From NCBI RefSeq assembly GCF_000827595.2, contig NZ_LN776183.1, forward strand, positions 372,001 through 436,000: 64,000 bases of DNA, written 5' to 3'. Origin of the DNA: Necropsobacter massiliensis (GTDB taxonomy: Bacteria > Pseudomonadota > Gammaproteobacteria > Enterobacterales > Pasteurellaceae). A model generated the notes under the pieces. It did not search any database, was not told the DNA's origin, and saw only the letters and a list, made by a program, of their open reading frames with translations. This document shows, in pieces, positions 8,406 to 17,229 of this stretch. Numbering within the stretch: the first letter of the stretch is position 1; each line of letters begins with the position of its first letter. The position numbers were made by a program, and so were the translations under genes.

Positions 8406-11400
8406 ATGAACCGATCCGAACCGCTTAACCCTGTTACCGTGCCGCTTAACCGCGTCAGTTTGATAGAAGCGTCCGCCGGCACCGGCAAAACGCATACTAT
8501 GGCATCGTTATACCTACGCTTATTGTTGCAGGCGGGCGAAAATCACTTCGAACGACCGCTTAACGTCGAGCAAATTCTGGTGGTGACCTTTACCGACATG
8601 GCGACAGAAGAACTGCGTGAACGTATTCGCGCGCGCATACATCAAGCCAGACAGTTGTTTATTGGCTATCGCGACACGCAGGATATCGGTATTTTCGACG
8701 GCGATGATTTTTTATCGGATCTGATAACCCATATTGATGATATTGAAGCGGCGATTCGTCGCCTGACGTTGGCGGAACAGAATATGGATTTGGCGGCGGT
8801 TTATACCATCCATAGCTTTTGCCGGCGCGTTTTAATGCAGTATGCGTTTAATTCGGGTATTCATTTTAATTTGGATCTTATCACCGATGAAAGCGAGCTG
8901 TTGCAACGTATTGTCAATGAATTCTGGCGCGAACATTTTTATCCGCAACCAGTCAATATTAGCGAATTTATTCGCCGCCAATTCGTTTCGCCGGACGATT
9001 TAATGCAAAAAATCCGCGCCTATATCACCTCAGATGAACTCGTGGCGAAAATCAGCCGACCGGAGTTATTACAAATGCCGTTGAGTGCGTTTTTGGCTGA
9101 TTATTTAAGTCCGCAATTGACGCGTATCAACCGTTTTAAACAGGATTGGCTGGCACAAGAACAGGCTGTTTACGAGTTGCTTGAAGAAAATAAAGCGCGG
9201 ATTAAAGGATATCGTGACGATTACCTCCGTTCGCGTTTGCGTGATATTCGCAAATGGGCGGAAAACCCGGCAGACACGGATTTGCCACAAAAGCTGACCA
9301 AGTATTTTACCCAATCAGCAATTGACGCGTCCCTAAAAAACGGCGGGACGTTGAACCATCCGTTATTTCGACAGACGCAACAGCTTGTTGACGATGCCAT
9401 GCCTTGTGCCGCAGCCAACAGTGCGATTGTGCTGTATCATTGCATCGGTGCGATACGCCGTAAGCTGATTGATTACAAAGCACATCATAACCAAAAAGGT
9501 TTTGATGATTTACTGCGGCTGGTGCGCGACGCGCTTTATGCGCCGACCGGCGATGAGCTGGCGCAACTTATTCGCTATCAGTATCCTTTTGCCATGATCG
9601 ACGAGTTTCAAGATACCGATGCGCAGCAATATCAGATTTTTTCCCGTGTTTATATTCAGGCTAAATCACCGCACAGCGGATTTATTATGATCGGTGATCC
9701 CAAACAGTCCATTTATAAATTTCGCGGCGCGGATATTTTTACCTATTTGGCGGCATCCCAACAGGCGGACAATCGCTTTACGCTGGAATATAACTGGCGC
9801 TCGGGACAAGCGTTGATCGACTGTGTCAATGGGATCTTCGATTTTTCGCCGATGCCGCCGTTTTTATTCGATAATATTCGTTTTTTGCCGGTAAAAGCTG
9901 GGAGAGGCAGCGCACCTTTTGTCTTAAACGGCACGTCTGAACCGCCGTTACGTGCCTATATTGCGCAAACCGGCGAACGAACGGCGCTTGCCCGAGCCTG
10001 CGCCTTGTCTATCTGGCATTGGTTACAAAGTGCGGTGGAAAATAAAGCCGTTATTGAACAACGCCCGTTACTGGCGAAAAATATTGCCGTGCTGGTGAGA
10101 AACCGTCATGAGGCGGAGCTGGTTAAACACGAATTGCAGCAACTTGGCGTAGCGTCGGTTTATCTGTCCGACAAAAGCAATGTGTTCGACAGCCCGACGG
10201 CGCGTGATATGGCGCTAATTCTAACCGCCTGTTTGAATCCGTTAAATGAACGGTCGATTTTAAATGCGATAGCGACTGGGCTATTCGGCTTAAGCGCCGC
10301 CGAGATTTATCGCATCAGACAAGAAGAAACCCAGTGGGAACAAACGGTGGAACAGTTTGTAGCCTATCGCCGACTTTGGCAGGCGCAAGGCGTGTTAGCT
10401 ATGTTGCACCGTCTGCTGCTTGACTCTCCGCTTAGCGAACGATTATCGGCGGCAGTTGGCGGCGAGCGTATCGTGACGGATTTTCTGCACTTGGCGGAAT
10501 TGCTCCAGCAGGCGAGCCGGTTAAATGAAACCGAGGCGGCATTATTGCGCTGGTTTGAAAAACAGTTGCAAGGAACGCAACGGTTACAGGAAATTATTCG
10601 TTTGGAAAGCGAACGCGAACTGGTGAAGATCGTCACGATTCATAAATCGAAAGGGCTGGCTTACGATCTGGTTTGGCTGCCTTTTATCGCGATGCCAGCA
10701 AAAGAAAGCGGCAGAAAAACCGATGTCCATGCCATTAATACCTACTATTGCGCAGCGCAGCAACAGGTCGTCTGGGATCTGGAAGGCAAACATCAAGAGG
10801 CGGTCATCAAAGAAAATTTGGCGGAGGAAATGCGTCTGTTGTATGTGGCGTTGACGCGGGCGAAATATCAGGTGGTGATGGGGCTGCCAGCAGTCTTTGA
10901 GGGAAAATGGAACGCTCTGCTGTACGCGCTGAGCGAAGGTGAAATCGGGCAGAATTTAACTTTTAAAACGCCGCAGTATCAGGCACGAGTCCTGCTTGAA
11001 CGTTTGCAGCATAAAGTTGGCGCGCACCACATTGTGCTGCAAGACGCCGCGACGTTGACCGGCGGTGAAGCGCTGCATTTGCCTGTTGCCGCAGAGCCGC
11101 TGGCTCCCGCCGAATTTCATGGAAAGATTGAATATAACTGGCATGTCACCAGTTTCAGCGATATAGCTCACAAGCATGAATATTTCAGCATGCGGCGCGA
11201 GCAAGTAGACGAAGGGCAAAGTGCGGTGGAAATTCCCCAAGTTTTTGATACTGCCAAAGATTATGATTTTCTTCCGCCTGCGCCGCCGGAATTAGTCGAA
11301 ACCTCGGCGGAGGCAAATTCGTTGCATGTTGCGCAAGATTATCCGCCGGGGTATTCTCCTTTTGCTTTTCCGCACGGTACGCAGGTGGGAACCGAACTGC

Positions 11401-12050
11401 ATCGTTATCTGGAAAAAAACGATTTTAATCATCCGTTAAATGAACAAAACATACGCCGGCTTTGTCATCGTTTACAACTGGACGACAATTGGCTTTCACC
11501 GCTACGGCAGTGGTTGACGGCAATTATGCACACGCCGCTGCCGGTAGTCGGTCAAGCGCTGACCCTGGCAAACATTGACAGCCGAGCCTGTATAAAAGAA
11601 ATGCCGTTTTATCTGAAATTAAGCCGTGATTTTGATGTCGCCGCGTTTAATCGAGCATTAACCCGATATCACCATTTGCCTTGTCAGCCGTTAATATTTA
11701 ACCGTATTAAAGGCATGCTGCGCGGCTTTATTGATTTAGTATTTCGGCATGACGGCAAATATTATTTAATGGATTATAAATCGAATTTATTAGGCAACAA
11801 CGCCTCATATTATGTGGTGGAACATGTACGGCAAGCCATACTGAACAGCCATTATGACTGGCAATATCTTCTGTACAGCGTGGCGTTGCACCGTTATCTC
11901 AAACAACGTGATGCCGATTACGATTATGAGCAACATTTTGGCGGAGTAATTTACAGCTTTCTACGCGGCATGAACGGTAAAGACACGACAGGTGTGTATT
12001 TTGATAAACCGGAGTCGCGTTTAATTGAGGAATTGGAGAAATTATTTTAA
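8406..12050 (+). CDS. recB: Exodeoxyribonuclease V beta subunit RecB
   Basis: 3'-5' helicase and nuclease subunit of RecBCD, which processes double-strand breaks for recombination. About 1214 residues (E. coli 1180). Superfamily-1 helicase motifs: Walker A EASAGTGKT (Lys28), FAMIDEFQDTD (motif II), GDPKQSIYKFRGAD (motif III), TIHKSKGLAYDLVWLP and LLYVALTRAK (V and VI). The C-terminal nuclease has Asp1110 in GFIDLVF and Asp1123/Lys1125 in MDYKSN. I chose the ATG at 8406 because MNRSEPLNP aligns with the E. coli start. Adjacent ATG 8403 and upstream GTG 8379 are in frame, and none has a good ribosome-binding site. Overlaps recD by one base. Confidence 0.97.
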   Translation: MNRSEPLNPVTVPLNRVSLIEASAGTGKTHTMASLYLRLLLQAGENHFERPLNVEQILVVTFTDMATEELRERIRARIHQARQLFIGYRDTQDIGIFDGDDFLSDLITHIDDIEAAIRRLTLAEQNMDLAAVYTIHSFCRRVLMQYAFNSGIHFNLDLITDESELLQRIVNEFWREHFYPQPVNISEFIRRQFVSPDDLMQKIRAYITSDELVAKISRPELLQMPLSAFLADYLSPQLTRINRFKQDWLAQEQAVYELLEENKARIKGYRDDYLRSRLRDIRKWAENPADTDLPQKLTKYFTQSAIDASLKNGGTLNHPLFRQTQQLVDDAMPCAAANSAIVLYHCIGAIRRKLIDYKAHHNQKGFDDLLRLVRDALYAPTGDELAQLIRYQYPFAMIDEFQDTDAQQYQIFSRVYIQAKSPHSGFIMIGDPKQSIYKFRGADIFTYLAASQQADNRFTLEYNWRSGQALIDCVNGIFDFSPMPPFLFDNIRFLPVKAGRGSAPFVLNGTSEPPLRAYIAQTGERTALARACALSIWHWLQSAVENKAVIEQRPLLAKNIAVLVRNRHEAELVKHELQQLGVASVYLSDKSNVFDSPTARDMALILTACLNPLNERSILNAIATGLFGLSAAEIYRIRQEETQWEQTVEQFVAYRRLWQAQGVLAMLHRLLLDSPLSERLSAAVGGERIVTDFLHLAELLQQASRLNETEAALLRWFEKQLQGTQRLQEIIRLESERELVKIVTIHKSKGLAYDLVWLPFIAMPAKESGRKTDVHAINTYYCAAQQQVVWDLEGKHQEAVIKENLAEEMRLLYVALTRAKYQVVMGLPAVFEGKWNALLYALSEGEIGQNLTFKTPQYQARVLLERLQHKVGAHHIVLQDAATLTGGEALHLPVAAEPLAPAEFHGKIEYNWHVTSFSDIAHKHEYFSMRREQVDEGQSAVEIPQVFDTAKDYDFLPPAPPELVETSAEANSLHVAQDYPPGYSPFAFPHGTQVGTELHRYLEKNDFNHPLNEQNIRRLCHRLQLDDNWLSPLRQWLTAIMHTPLPVVGQALTLANIDSRACIKEMPFYLKLSRDFDVAAFNRALTRYHHLPCQPLIFNRIKGMLRGFIDLVFRHDGKYYLMDYKSNLLGNNASYYVVEHVRQAILNSHYDWQYLLYSVALHRYLKQRDADYDYEQHFGGVIYSFLRGMNGKDTTGVYFDKPESRLIEELEKLF

Positions 12051-14068
12051 TGCTGGCGATTTTATCTCAATTAAAACAACAAGCGTTGATTAGCGCGGGC
12101 GATTATTATTTTGCCAAATTGATCGCCGATAAGCAGCAGCCTTTCGCTTATCCGCAAGAGGTACAGAATCTGGCTATCTTGCTGGCTGCGCTATGTAATT
12201 TTACTTATCAGCAGGGGCATACTTGCTTGCTGCTGGACGACAGTCTTCACCACAATTTGTTTTTTTTGCCTTACAGCGAACGGCATTTTCTCGATCAGAT
12301 AGCACAAAAAATCAATGCGCTGCCAGTCAGTCGTTGGCAGAGTGCCTTGGCGGGACATATTGCGTTCAGCGACCGACCGATGGAAAAAAATGCACCGTTG
12401 GTATTTCAATATGACGCCTTATATTTTTACCGTATCTGGCAGGATGAATACCGCGTCGCACAATATCTGACAAGTGCGGTTAAAAATGCTGGCGAAAATC
12501 CGTCTTCGCTTGAAATGACGAATATTGCGCATGTTTTAGCGCGTTATTTTCCAACCGAGGAATCAAGCAGCGCACCGAATCGGCAGAAAATCGCGGTCGC
12601 TATTGCGTTGCACAAACCGTTTTGCCTGATTAGCGGCGGGCCCGGCACCGGAAAAACCACCACGGTTTCCCGCGTGTTGCTGAGTTTACAAGAGCTGAAT
12701 CAATGTCGGCTGCGCATAAAATTAGCCGCACCAACGGGGAAAGCTGCTGCGCGTCTGAGCGAAAGTATCGGGCAAGCGTTACGGAATTTATCGCAATTTG
12801 TCTTGTTTAAGCCAGATCCCGCATTGCAGAATGCGATACCGACACAGGCGGAAACCATTCATCGCTTACTAGGCGTGCGCCCGTTCAGCGAGAAGACCCG
12901 TTATAACCGCCAAAATCCGCTGCCGGTTGATATATTGGTGGTGGATGAGGCATCGATGATTGATCTGGCTTTAATGGCAAAATTGCTCCAGGCGTTAACA
13001 CCGCAGACCAAGCTGATTTTGTTGGGTGATAAAGATCAGCTGGCATCGGTGGAGGCGGGCGCCGTGCTGGGAGAATTAGGTAAATTTGTCGGACAGGGAT
13101 ACAGTGCGGCGTTGACACAATATTTACGGCACACCGTTGATGAACGTCTCGCTGCCGCCGCACGGGGGAATCCGATGCGTGATTGCCTGTGTAATTTGGT
13201 GGTGAGCCGTCGTTTCGGCAGCAAGCCTTATATCGGTCAGTTGGCGGAGGCAGTAAATCAAAGGCAGGCGGCACGCAGCTGGGGATTATTTGCCGAACAT
13301 TGTGATGTTGTCACAAATGCCGAACGGCAAATTGAACTGATAGATTTCGATGCGCATTTGGAAGATCGATCAGCAGAACGAAATACGCCGATTTACCGCA
13401 AAGCCTGCATTAATGATGTGGTACAAAGTGCGGTGCAAAATTACACTGAATATCTGCGGGAAATCAAACAAATGACATTAGCGCCAAAAGTGCTGGACGA
13501 TAAAAAGCTGGCTGATATTTTTAAGCTGTTTAATAAGGTGCGCTATTTGACTGCGTTACGGGTCGGTGAATTTGGCAGCGAAACCTTAAACCAATATATC
13601 GCAGAGGGTTTGCGCCGACAAGGTTGGCTGGAGTTTAACCAAAGCCGAGACTGGTATGTGGGCAAACCGATTATGATTACCGAAAATGATGCGAATGTGG
13701 GACTGTTTAACGGTGATATCGGTTTATATCTGGTGACGCAAGATAAAAACGGCGAGGTTAAAGGACGTTTCTGGTTTGAAAACGGCAACAGCGAATTGCC
13801 CAGCCGCATTCCGAGCCATGAACCGGCTTTCGCGATGACAGTGCATAAATCGCAGGGTTCGGAATTTAATCATACTTTTCTTATTTTGCCGCCGGAACCG
13901 AACCCGGTGCTATCCAAAGAGCTGGTTTATACCGGCATTACCCGCGCAAAAGAAAAAATTACCGTGTTTGCCAATCGATTAAGCTGGGAATATGCCGTCG
14001 GCACCGAAACCAAACGGCAAAGCGGATTAGGGCATTTATTGCAAGATATGTTAGGGGAGGAAGCATGA
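12050..14068 (+). CDS. recD: Exodeoxyribonuclease V alpha subunit RecD
   Basis: 5'-3' helicase subunit of RecBCD. 672 residues, longer than E. coli RecD (608). Walker [11 protein letters not shown] with Lys202, motif [12 protein letters not shown], motif [16 protein letters not shown] and the C-terminal [14 protein letters not shown] / [10 protein letters not shown] blocks. Start and recB stop share the sequence TAATG, so translation is probably coupled; the 3' end overlaps cobB by four bases (ATGA). recC is not in the window. Confidence 0.96.
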   Translation: MLAILSQLKQQALISAGDYYFAKLIADKQQPFAYPQEVQNLAILLAALCNFTYQQGHTCLLLDDSLHHNLFFLPYSERHFLDQIAQKINALPVSRWQSALAGHIAFSDRPMEKNAPLVFQYDALYFYRIWQDEYRVAQYLTSAVKNAGENPSSLEMTNIAHVLARYFPTEESSSAPNRQKIAVAIALHKPFCLISGGPGTGKTTTVSRVLLSLQELNQCRLRIKLAAPTGKAAARLSESIGQALRNLSQFVLFKPDPALQNAIPTQAETIHRLLGVRPFSEKTRYNRQNPLPVDILVVDEASMIDLALMAKLLQALTPQTKLILLGDKDQLASVEAGAVLGELGKFVGQGYSAALTQYLRHTVDERLAAAARGNPMRDCLCNLVVSRRFGSKPYIGQLAEAVNQRQAARSWGLFAEHCDVVTNAERQIELIDFDAHLEDRSAERNTPIYRKACINDVVQSAVQNYTEYLREIKQMTLAPKVLDDKKLADIFKLFNKVRYLTALRVGEFGSETLNQYIAEGLRRQGWLEFNQSRDWYVGKPIMITENDANVGLFNGDIGLYLVTQDKNGEVKGRFWFENGNSELPSRIPSHEPAFAMTVHKSQGSEFNHTFLILPPEPNPVLSKELVYTGITRAKEKITVFANRLSWEYAVGTETKRQSGLGHLLQDMLGEEA

Positions 14069-14778
14069 AACATGCGCATATCGTCATACTTACTGGTGCG
14101 GGTATTTCCGCCGAGTCGGGAATTCGCACTTTTCGTGCCTCTGATGGTTTATGGGAAGAACATCGTATTGAAGATGTGGCAATGCCGGAGGGATTCCAGC
14201 GCAACCCGACATTGGTACAGCGTTTTTATAATGCACGCCGCAGAAAACTGTTTGATCCCGCTATTCGACCGAATCCCGCTCATGTTGCGTTGGCGCAACT
14301 GGAACAACAATTAGGCGAGAATTTGCTGTTGGTCACGCAGAATGTGGATAACCTGCACGAACGCGCCGGTTCGAAAAATATTATCCATATGCACGGCGAA
14401 CTGCTGAAAGTGCGCTGCACTTGGTCGGGACAAATTTATGATTGGGCGCAGGATATTACGCTCGACACGCGCTGCCGATGCTGTACGCCGCCGCGTTCTT
14501 TACGCCCGCATATCGTTTGGTTCGGCGAAATGCCGCTGGAAATGGAGCGAATTTACACCGCACTTGAACATGCCGATTATTTTATCGCTATCGGTACGTC
14601 GGGCAACGTTTATCCGGCAGCGGGATTTGTGGACGCGGTGCCGAATCACTGTCAAACCGTTGAACTGAACCTGGAACCGAGTTCGGTCGGCTCGAAATTT
14701 AAGCAAAAACGTTACGGCAAGGCAAGTAAAATTGTGCCGACGTTTGTAGAAGAACTCATGAAACATTTGTCGCACTAA
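14065..14778 (+). CDS. cobB: NAD-dependent protein deacylase CobB (sirtuin)
   Basis: Sir2-family enzyme that removes acetyl or succinyl groups from lysines using NAD+. 237 residues, the short form. NAD site [15 protein letters not shown] near residue 10, catalytic His110 in [18 protein letters not shown], and zinc-type cysteines (VRCTWSG and RCRCC). The Tyr55-x-x-Arg58 pair in FYNARR is the signature of desuccinylase-capable sirtuins. Overlaps recD by ATGA, so it is the third gene of the recB-recD-cobB transcript; no functional link to recombination follows from that alone. Confidence 0.95.
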   Translation: MKHAHIVILTGAGISAESGIRTFRASDGLWEEHRIEDVAMPEGFQRNPTLVQRFYNARRRKLFDPAIRPNPAHVALAQLEQQLGENLLLVTQNVDNLHERAGSKNIIHMHGELLKVRCTWSGQIYDWAQDITLDTRCRCCTPPRSLRPHIVWFGEMPLEMERIYTALEHADYFIAIGTSGNVYPAAGFVDAVPNHCQTVELNLEPSSVGSKFKQKRYGKASKIVPTFVEELMKHLSH

Positions 14779-14832
14779 TTAAAAAATAAATTTATATCTT
14801 TCCATTCGGTTAATTATTTTCAGGAGACGACT

Positions 14833-15429
14833 ATGACAAAATGGGATGAACGCTATCAAACTGAAGATTATATTTTCGGTACGCAACCAAATGAATTTAT
14901 TGCCCGAATTCGCCCTTATTTACCAAATACCGGACGAGCGCTGGATCTAGCTACCGGAGAAGGGCGCAACGGCATCTTTTTAGCCCAACAGGGGCTAGAA
15001 ACGGAAGGCGTGGATATGTCTGCCGTTGGTTTGGCAAAAGCACGGCAACTGGCACAACGCTACAATGTGGCTTTTACCACGCGCTTGGCGAACATTACCG
15101 AAATGCCAATGCCGGTGCAGCATTATGCAGTGATCAGTTTGGTGTTTTGTCATTTTGCGGAACCCGAGCGCACTTGTATGATGCAACGCATTGTTCATGC
15201 ACTGCAACCGGGCGGCTTATTCGTCGGTGTATTTTATCATCCGGATCAGCTTCATTACGGCACGGGCGGACCGAGTAATATTGAAATGCTGGGAACTTTG
15301 GCGCAAATGCAACAGGCACTTTCCGGGCTAGATTGGCTTATTGCCGAACACCGTTTATGTGAGATGAACGAAGGCAACCGCCATATCGGCACCAGTTCGA
15401 TCGTTTGTTTGCTGGGGCGTAAACCCTAA
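14833..15429 (+). CDS. Class I SAM-dependent methyltransferase (TehB-like)
   Basis: Small methyltransferase, 198 residues. Motif I is ALDLATGEGRNGIFLAQQG (about residues 36-54), followed by EGVDMSAVGLAKAR and the motif-II/III region VISLVFCHFAEPER and ALQPGGLFVGVFYHP. The opening MTKWDERYQTEDYIFGTQPNEF is typical of the tellurite/thiopurine methyltransferase-like group. A clear ribosome-binding site (CAGGAGA) precedes the ATG. 54 bp after cobB, so possibly the last gene of that operon. The substrate is unknown; I give no gene symbol. Confidence 0.85.
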   Translation: MTKWDERYQTEDYIFGTQPNEFIARIRPYLPNTGRALDLATGEGRNGIFLAQQGLETEGVDMSAVGLAKARQLAQRYNVAFTTRLANITEMPMPVQHYAVISLVFCHFAEPERTCMMQRIVHALQPGGLFVGVFYHPDQLHYGTGGPSNIEMLGTLAQMQQALSGLDWLIAEHRLCEMNEGNRHIGTSSIVCLLGRKP

Positions 15430-15496
15430 CGATTTTTATTTTGACGTTCACAGAAAAAAGTGCGGTCGAAATTTATCCTGTTTTGTATATAAATCA

Positions 15497-15525
15497 TTGG
15501 CATTCGGCGCAAATTTTTGTATAAT
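15497..15525 (+). promoter_or_regulatory. Sigma-70 promoter of rplM-rpsI
   Basis: TTGGCA at 15497-15502, 17-bp spacer, TATAAT at 15520-15525. Nearly consensus. Transcription would start near 15532, leaving a leader of about 130 nt before rplM. Confidence 0.9.
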
Positions 15526-15539
15526 CGCCCGACCCTGTG

Positions 15540-15630
15540 AATGTGGCGGATTCCCACCGCGCATTATTTTATTGAGATCACACTCGAAGGGGTGCAGATT
15601 GAGATTCATGGTTGTGTCTTTTTGACACTG
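15540..15630 (+). promoter_or_regulatory. Structured rplM mRNA leader
   Basis: The leader holds two hairpins: GTGG (15543-15546) with CCAC (15554-15557), inside a longer GC-rich dyad, and a perfect GTGTC (15614-15618) / GACAC (15624-15628) with a T-rich loop. Ribosomal protein operons of gamma-proteobacteria are commonly autoregulated through such leaders (L13 for rplM-rpsI). Direct evidence is only the structure and position. Confidence 0.5.
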
Positions 15631-15662
15631 GGTATTAATATTTTTAATTGGTAATTAAATTA

Positions 15663-16091
15663 ATGAAAACTTTTGTAGCAAAACCGGAAACGGTTAAACG
15701 CGACTGGTATGTAGTGGATGCGACAGGTAAAACTTTAGGTCGTTTAGCCACCGAATTGGCCCGTCGTCTTCGTGGTAAACATAAAGCTGAATATACGCCG
15801 CACGTTGACACCGGTGATTACATCATCGTAATTAATGCGGAGAAAGTTGCCGTAACAGGTAAAAAAGAAAGCGATAAAATTTACTACTGGCACACAGGTT
15901 ATGTAGGCGGTATCAAACAAGCGACTTTCGCAGAAATGATCCAACGCCGTCCTGAAGCAGTGATTGAGATTGCGGTTAAGGGTATGTTGCCGAAAGGCCC
16001 ATTAGGTCGTGCAATGTTCCGTAAATTGAAAGTGTATGCGGGGGCAGAACACCAGCACGCAGCACAGCAACCACAAGTTTTAGATATTTAA
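15663..16091 (+). CDS. rplM: 50S ribosomal protein L13
   Basis: 142 residues, the same length as E. coli L13, beginning [20 protein letters not shown] and ending [11 protein letters not shown]; near-identical to the recalled E. coli protein. I use the ATG at 15663; an in-frame upstream start at 15648 would add five residues not found in the family. First gene of the rplM-rpsI operon. Confidence 0.99.
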   Translation: MKTFVAKPETVKRDWYVVDATGKTLGRLATELARRLRGKHKAEYTPHVDTGDYIIVINAEKVAVTGKKESDKIYYWHTGYVGGIKQATFAEMIQRRPEAVIEIAVKGMLPKGPLGRAMFRKLKVYAGAEHQHAAQQPQVLDI

Positions 16092-16107
16092 TCACGGGGT
16101 TAGGAAA

Positions 16108-16500
16108 ATGGCAGAGAATCAAAACTACGGCACAGGTCGCCGCAAAAGCTCTTCAGCTCGTGTATTTATCAAACCGGGCAGTGGTAAAATCACTATCAAC
16201 CAACGTGAATTAGATGTATATTTCGGCCGTGAGACTTCACGCATGATCGTACGTCAACCATTGGAATTGGTTGAATTGACTGATAAATTAGACCTATACA
16301 TCACTGTAAAAGGTGGTGGTATTTCAGGTCAAGCGGGTGCAATCCGTCACGGTATCACTCGTGCGTTGATCGAGTATGATGAAACATTACGTCCAGCATT
16401 ACGCGCAGCAGGCTTCGTAACCCGCGATGCTCGTCGTGTTGAACGTAAAAAAGTGGGCTTACACAAAGCACGTCGTCGTCCACAGTACTCAAAACGTTAA
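16108..16500 (+). CDS. rpsI: 30S ribosomal protein S9
   Basis: 130 residues, exactly the E. coli length, starting [20 protein letters not shown] and ending with the basic RRRPQYSKR tail that reaches the ribosomal P site. 16 bp after rplM with a ribosome-binding site GGGGTTAGGA. The usual downstream neighbours sspA-sspB seen in related genomes are not here. Confidence 0.99.
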   Translation: MAENQNYGTGRRKSSSARVFIKPGSGKITINQRELDVYFGRETSRMIVRQPLELVELTDKLDLYITVKGGGISGQAGAIRHGITRALIEYDETLRPALRAAGFVTRDARRVERKKVGLHKARRRPQYSKR

Positions 16501-16521
16501 GTGCGACAAGTTGTCGTACTT
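16499..16521 (+). terminator. Hairpin at the rpsI stop codon, candidate terminator
   Basis: Near-perfect 11-bp inverted repeat AAGTGCGACAA (16499-16509) and TTGTCGTACTT (16511-16521), overlapping the rpsI stop codon. Only a diffuse T-containing stretch follows (ATATTTCC), so it may stabilise or process the 3' end rather than terminate. Confidence 0.5.
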
Positions 16522-17057
16522 GTGGCAATATTTCCTTATATATCAAGGGTTTGTTGCTTGGTTGGAGCAGTGTTCTTATATGTTTCAACCAACTTTTCAA
16601 GCTCCTCTTGGAGGGGCTTGGGAAGCAGACAAGAGACGGAGCGTTGCTCAAGATCTTGTGCTAAGTTGGGAAAGTAAATGACCAACTCGAAAGGCTGTAA
16701 GGTATGATCTTCACTTTTATGTACTTAGTATTTGAAGTTTAAATATTAAGAGGAGTAAGCAAGCAAGATCCGCAGACCGAAGTTACCCATACTTCCAGTT
16801 TAGGTAAAACCTAAAGACAATTCACGACCTGTCGTGTTTCAGTTGAGTTACCCATACTCCAGCACAGAGAACATTTACAGCACCTACTATAAATAAAGTC
16901 CAAAAGATCGCCCCGCCACTTAAGCTTTTATCATCATTATTGCACTTTAGCCAAGTCAAACAGAGAAGCATTGTCAGTGCTTTTTAACCCGATTAGGTAC
17001 AAGAGCGGTTGAAATTTCCGGTATTTCGGCAGCGCCTTTTACACCACCGAATTACCT
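16522..17057 (+). other. Gene-poor, hairpin-rich region downstream of rpsI
   Basis: About 535 bases without a confident gene. Plus-strand dyads: TTGGTTG (16558-16564)/CAACCAA (16586-16592); CAAGC (16598-16602)/GCTTG (16616-16620) with an inner CC/GG stem; AGTTGG (16664-16669)/CCAACT (16682-16687); GAAGT/ACTTC (16779-16795) with loop TACCCAT; TTTAGGT/ACCTAAA (16799-16815); CACGAC/GTCGTG (16823-16836); GAGT/ACTC (16845-16859) again with loop TACCCAT. The density suggests a structured RNA, but I recognise no known family. A weak terminator-like hairpin follows at 16966-16985. Confidence 0.4.
16822..16971 (-). CDS. Possible 49-residue single-helix membrane peptide (tentative)
   Basis: The minus strand reads an ATG at 16969-16971, beginning MLLCLTWLKCNNDDKS, then a hydrophobic stretch (GGAIFWTLFIVGAVNVLCAG, about residues 19-38) and a polar end TQLKHDRS before a TGA. 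The composition looks like a transmembrane segment. There is no convincing ribosome-binding site, and it overlaps the hairpin array on the other strand. It could be a real small membrane protein, the remnant of a larger gene, or chance. Confidence 0.25.
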   Translation of the reverse strand: MLLCLTWLKCNNDDKSLSGGAIFWTLFIVGAVNVLCAGVWVTQLKHDRS

Positions 17058-17228
17058 TTACTTATCTGCAAACTGTTTCATCAGCTTATTGATTTGTTTG
17101 CAATGTTGTTGGAAATTGCGACAGTGGGGGCAGAAGAGCAAATGTGTCTTCATACCGACTTTTTCATGCAAACTTAGCGTTCGTTCTCTTGAATCGGAAA
17201 TCAATTTAGTGACTTGTCGGCAATTCAT
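17058..17228 (-). CDS. Small zinc-finger protein, probable anti-sigma factor for the adjacent ECF sigma
   Basis: A 56-residue protein starting MNCRQVTKLISDSRERTLS. It contains THLLFCPHCRNF, a His-x3-Cys-x2-Cys zinc motif like that of ZAS/zf-HC2 anti-sigma factors, plus Cys3. Its ATG lies two bases beyond the sigma-gene stop (TGATATG), so the two are co-translated. No membrane helix follows, so if it is an anti-sigma factor it is soluble. The H. influenzae sigma locus HI1459-HI1458 has, as I recall it, the same arrangement. Function is inferred from motif and position. Confidence 0.75.
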   Translation of the reverse strand: MNCRQVTKLISDSRERTLSLHEKVGMKTHLLFCPHCRNFQQHCKQINKLMKQFADK

Positions 17229-17229
17229 A

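Noticed and set aside
12885-13274. 129-residue minus-strand frame inside recD
   Set aside because: Antisense to helicase motifs of recD; Pro/Arg-rich, no support.
16427-16681. 84-residue plus-strand frame crossing the rpsI end
   Set aside because: Its first third is a shifted frame of rpsI, and the rest overlaps the hairpin-rich stretch without recognisable motif or ribosome-binding site.
16522-17057. Retron, 6S RNA, RNase P RNA or riboswitch in the gap after rpsI
   Set aside because: No reverse transcriptase gene is near, and none of the conserved cores of 6S, M1, SRP RNA or common riboswitches is visible. I keep it only as an unknown structured stretch.
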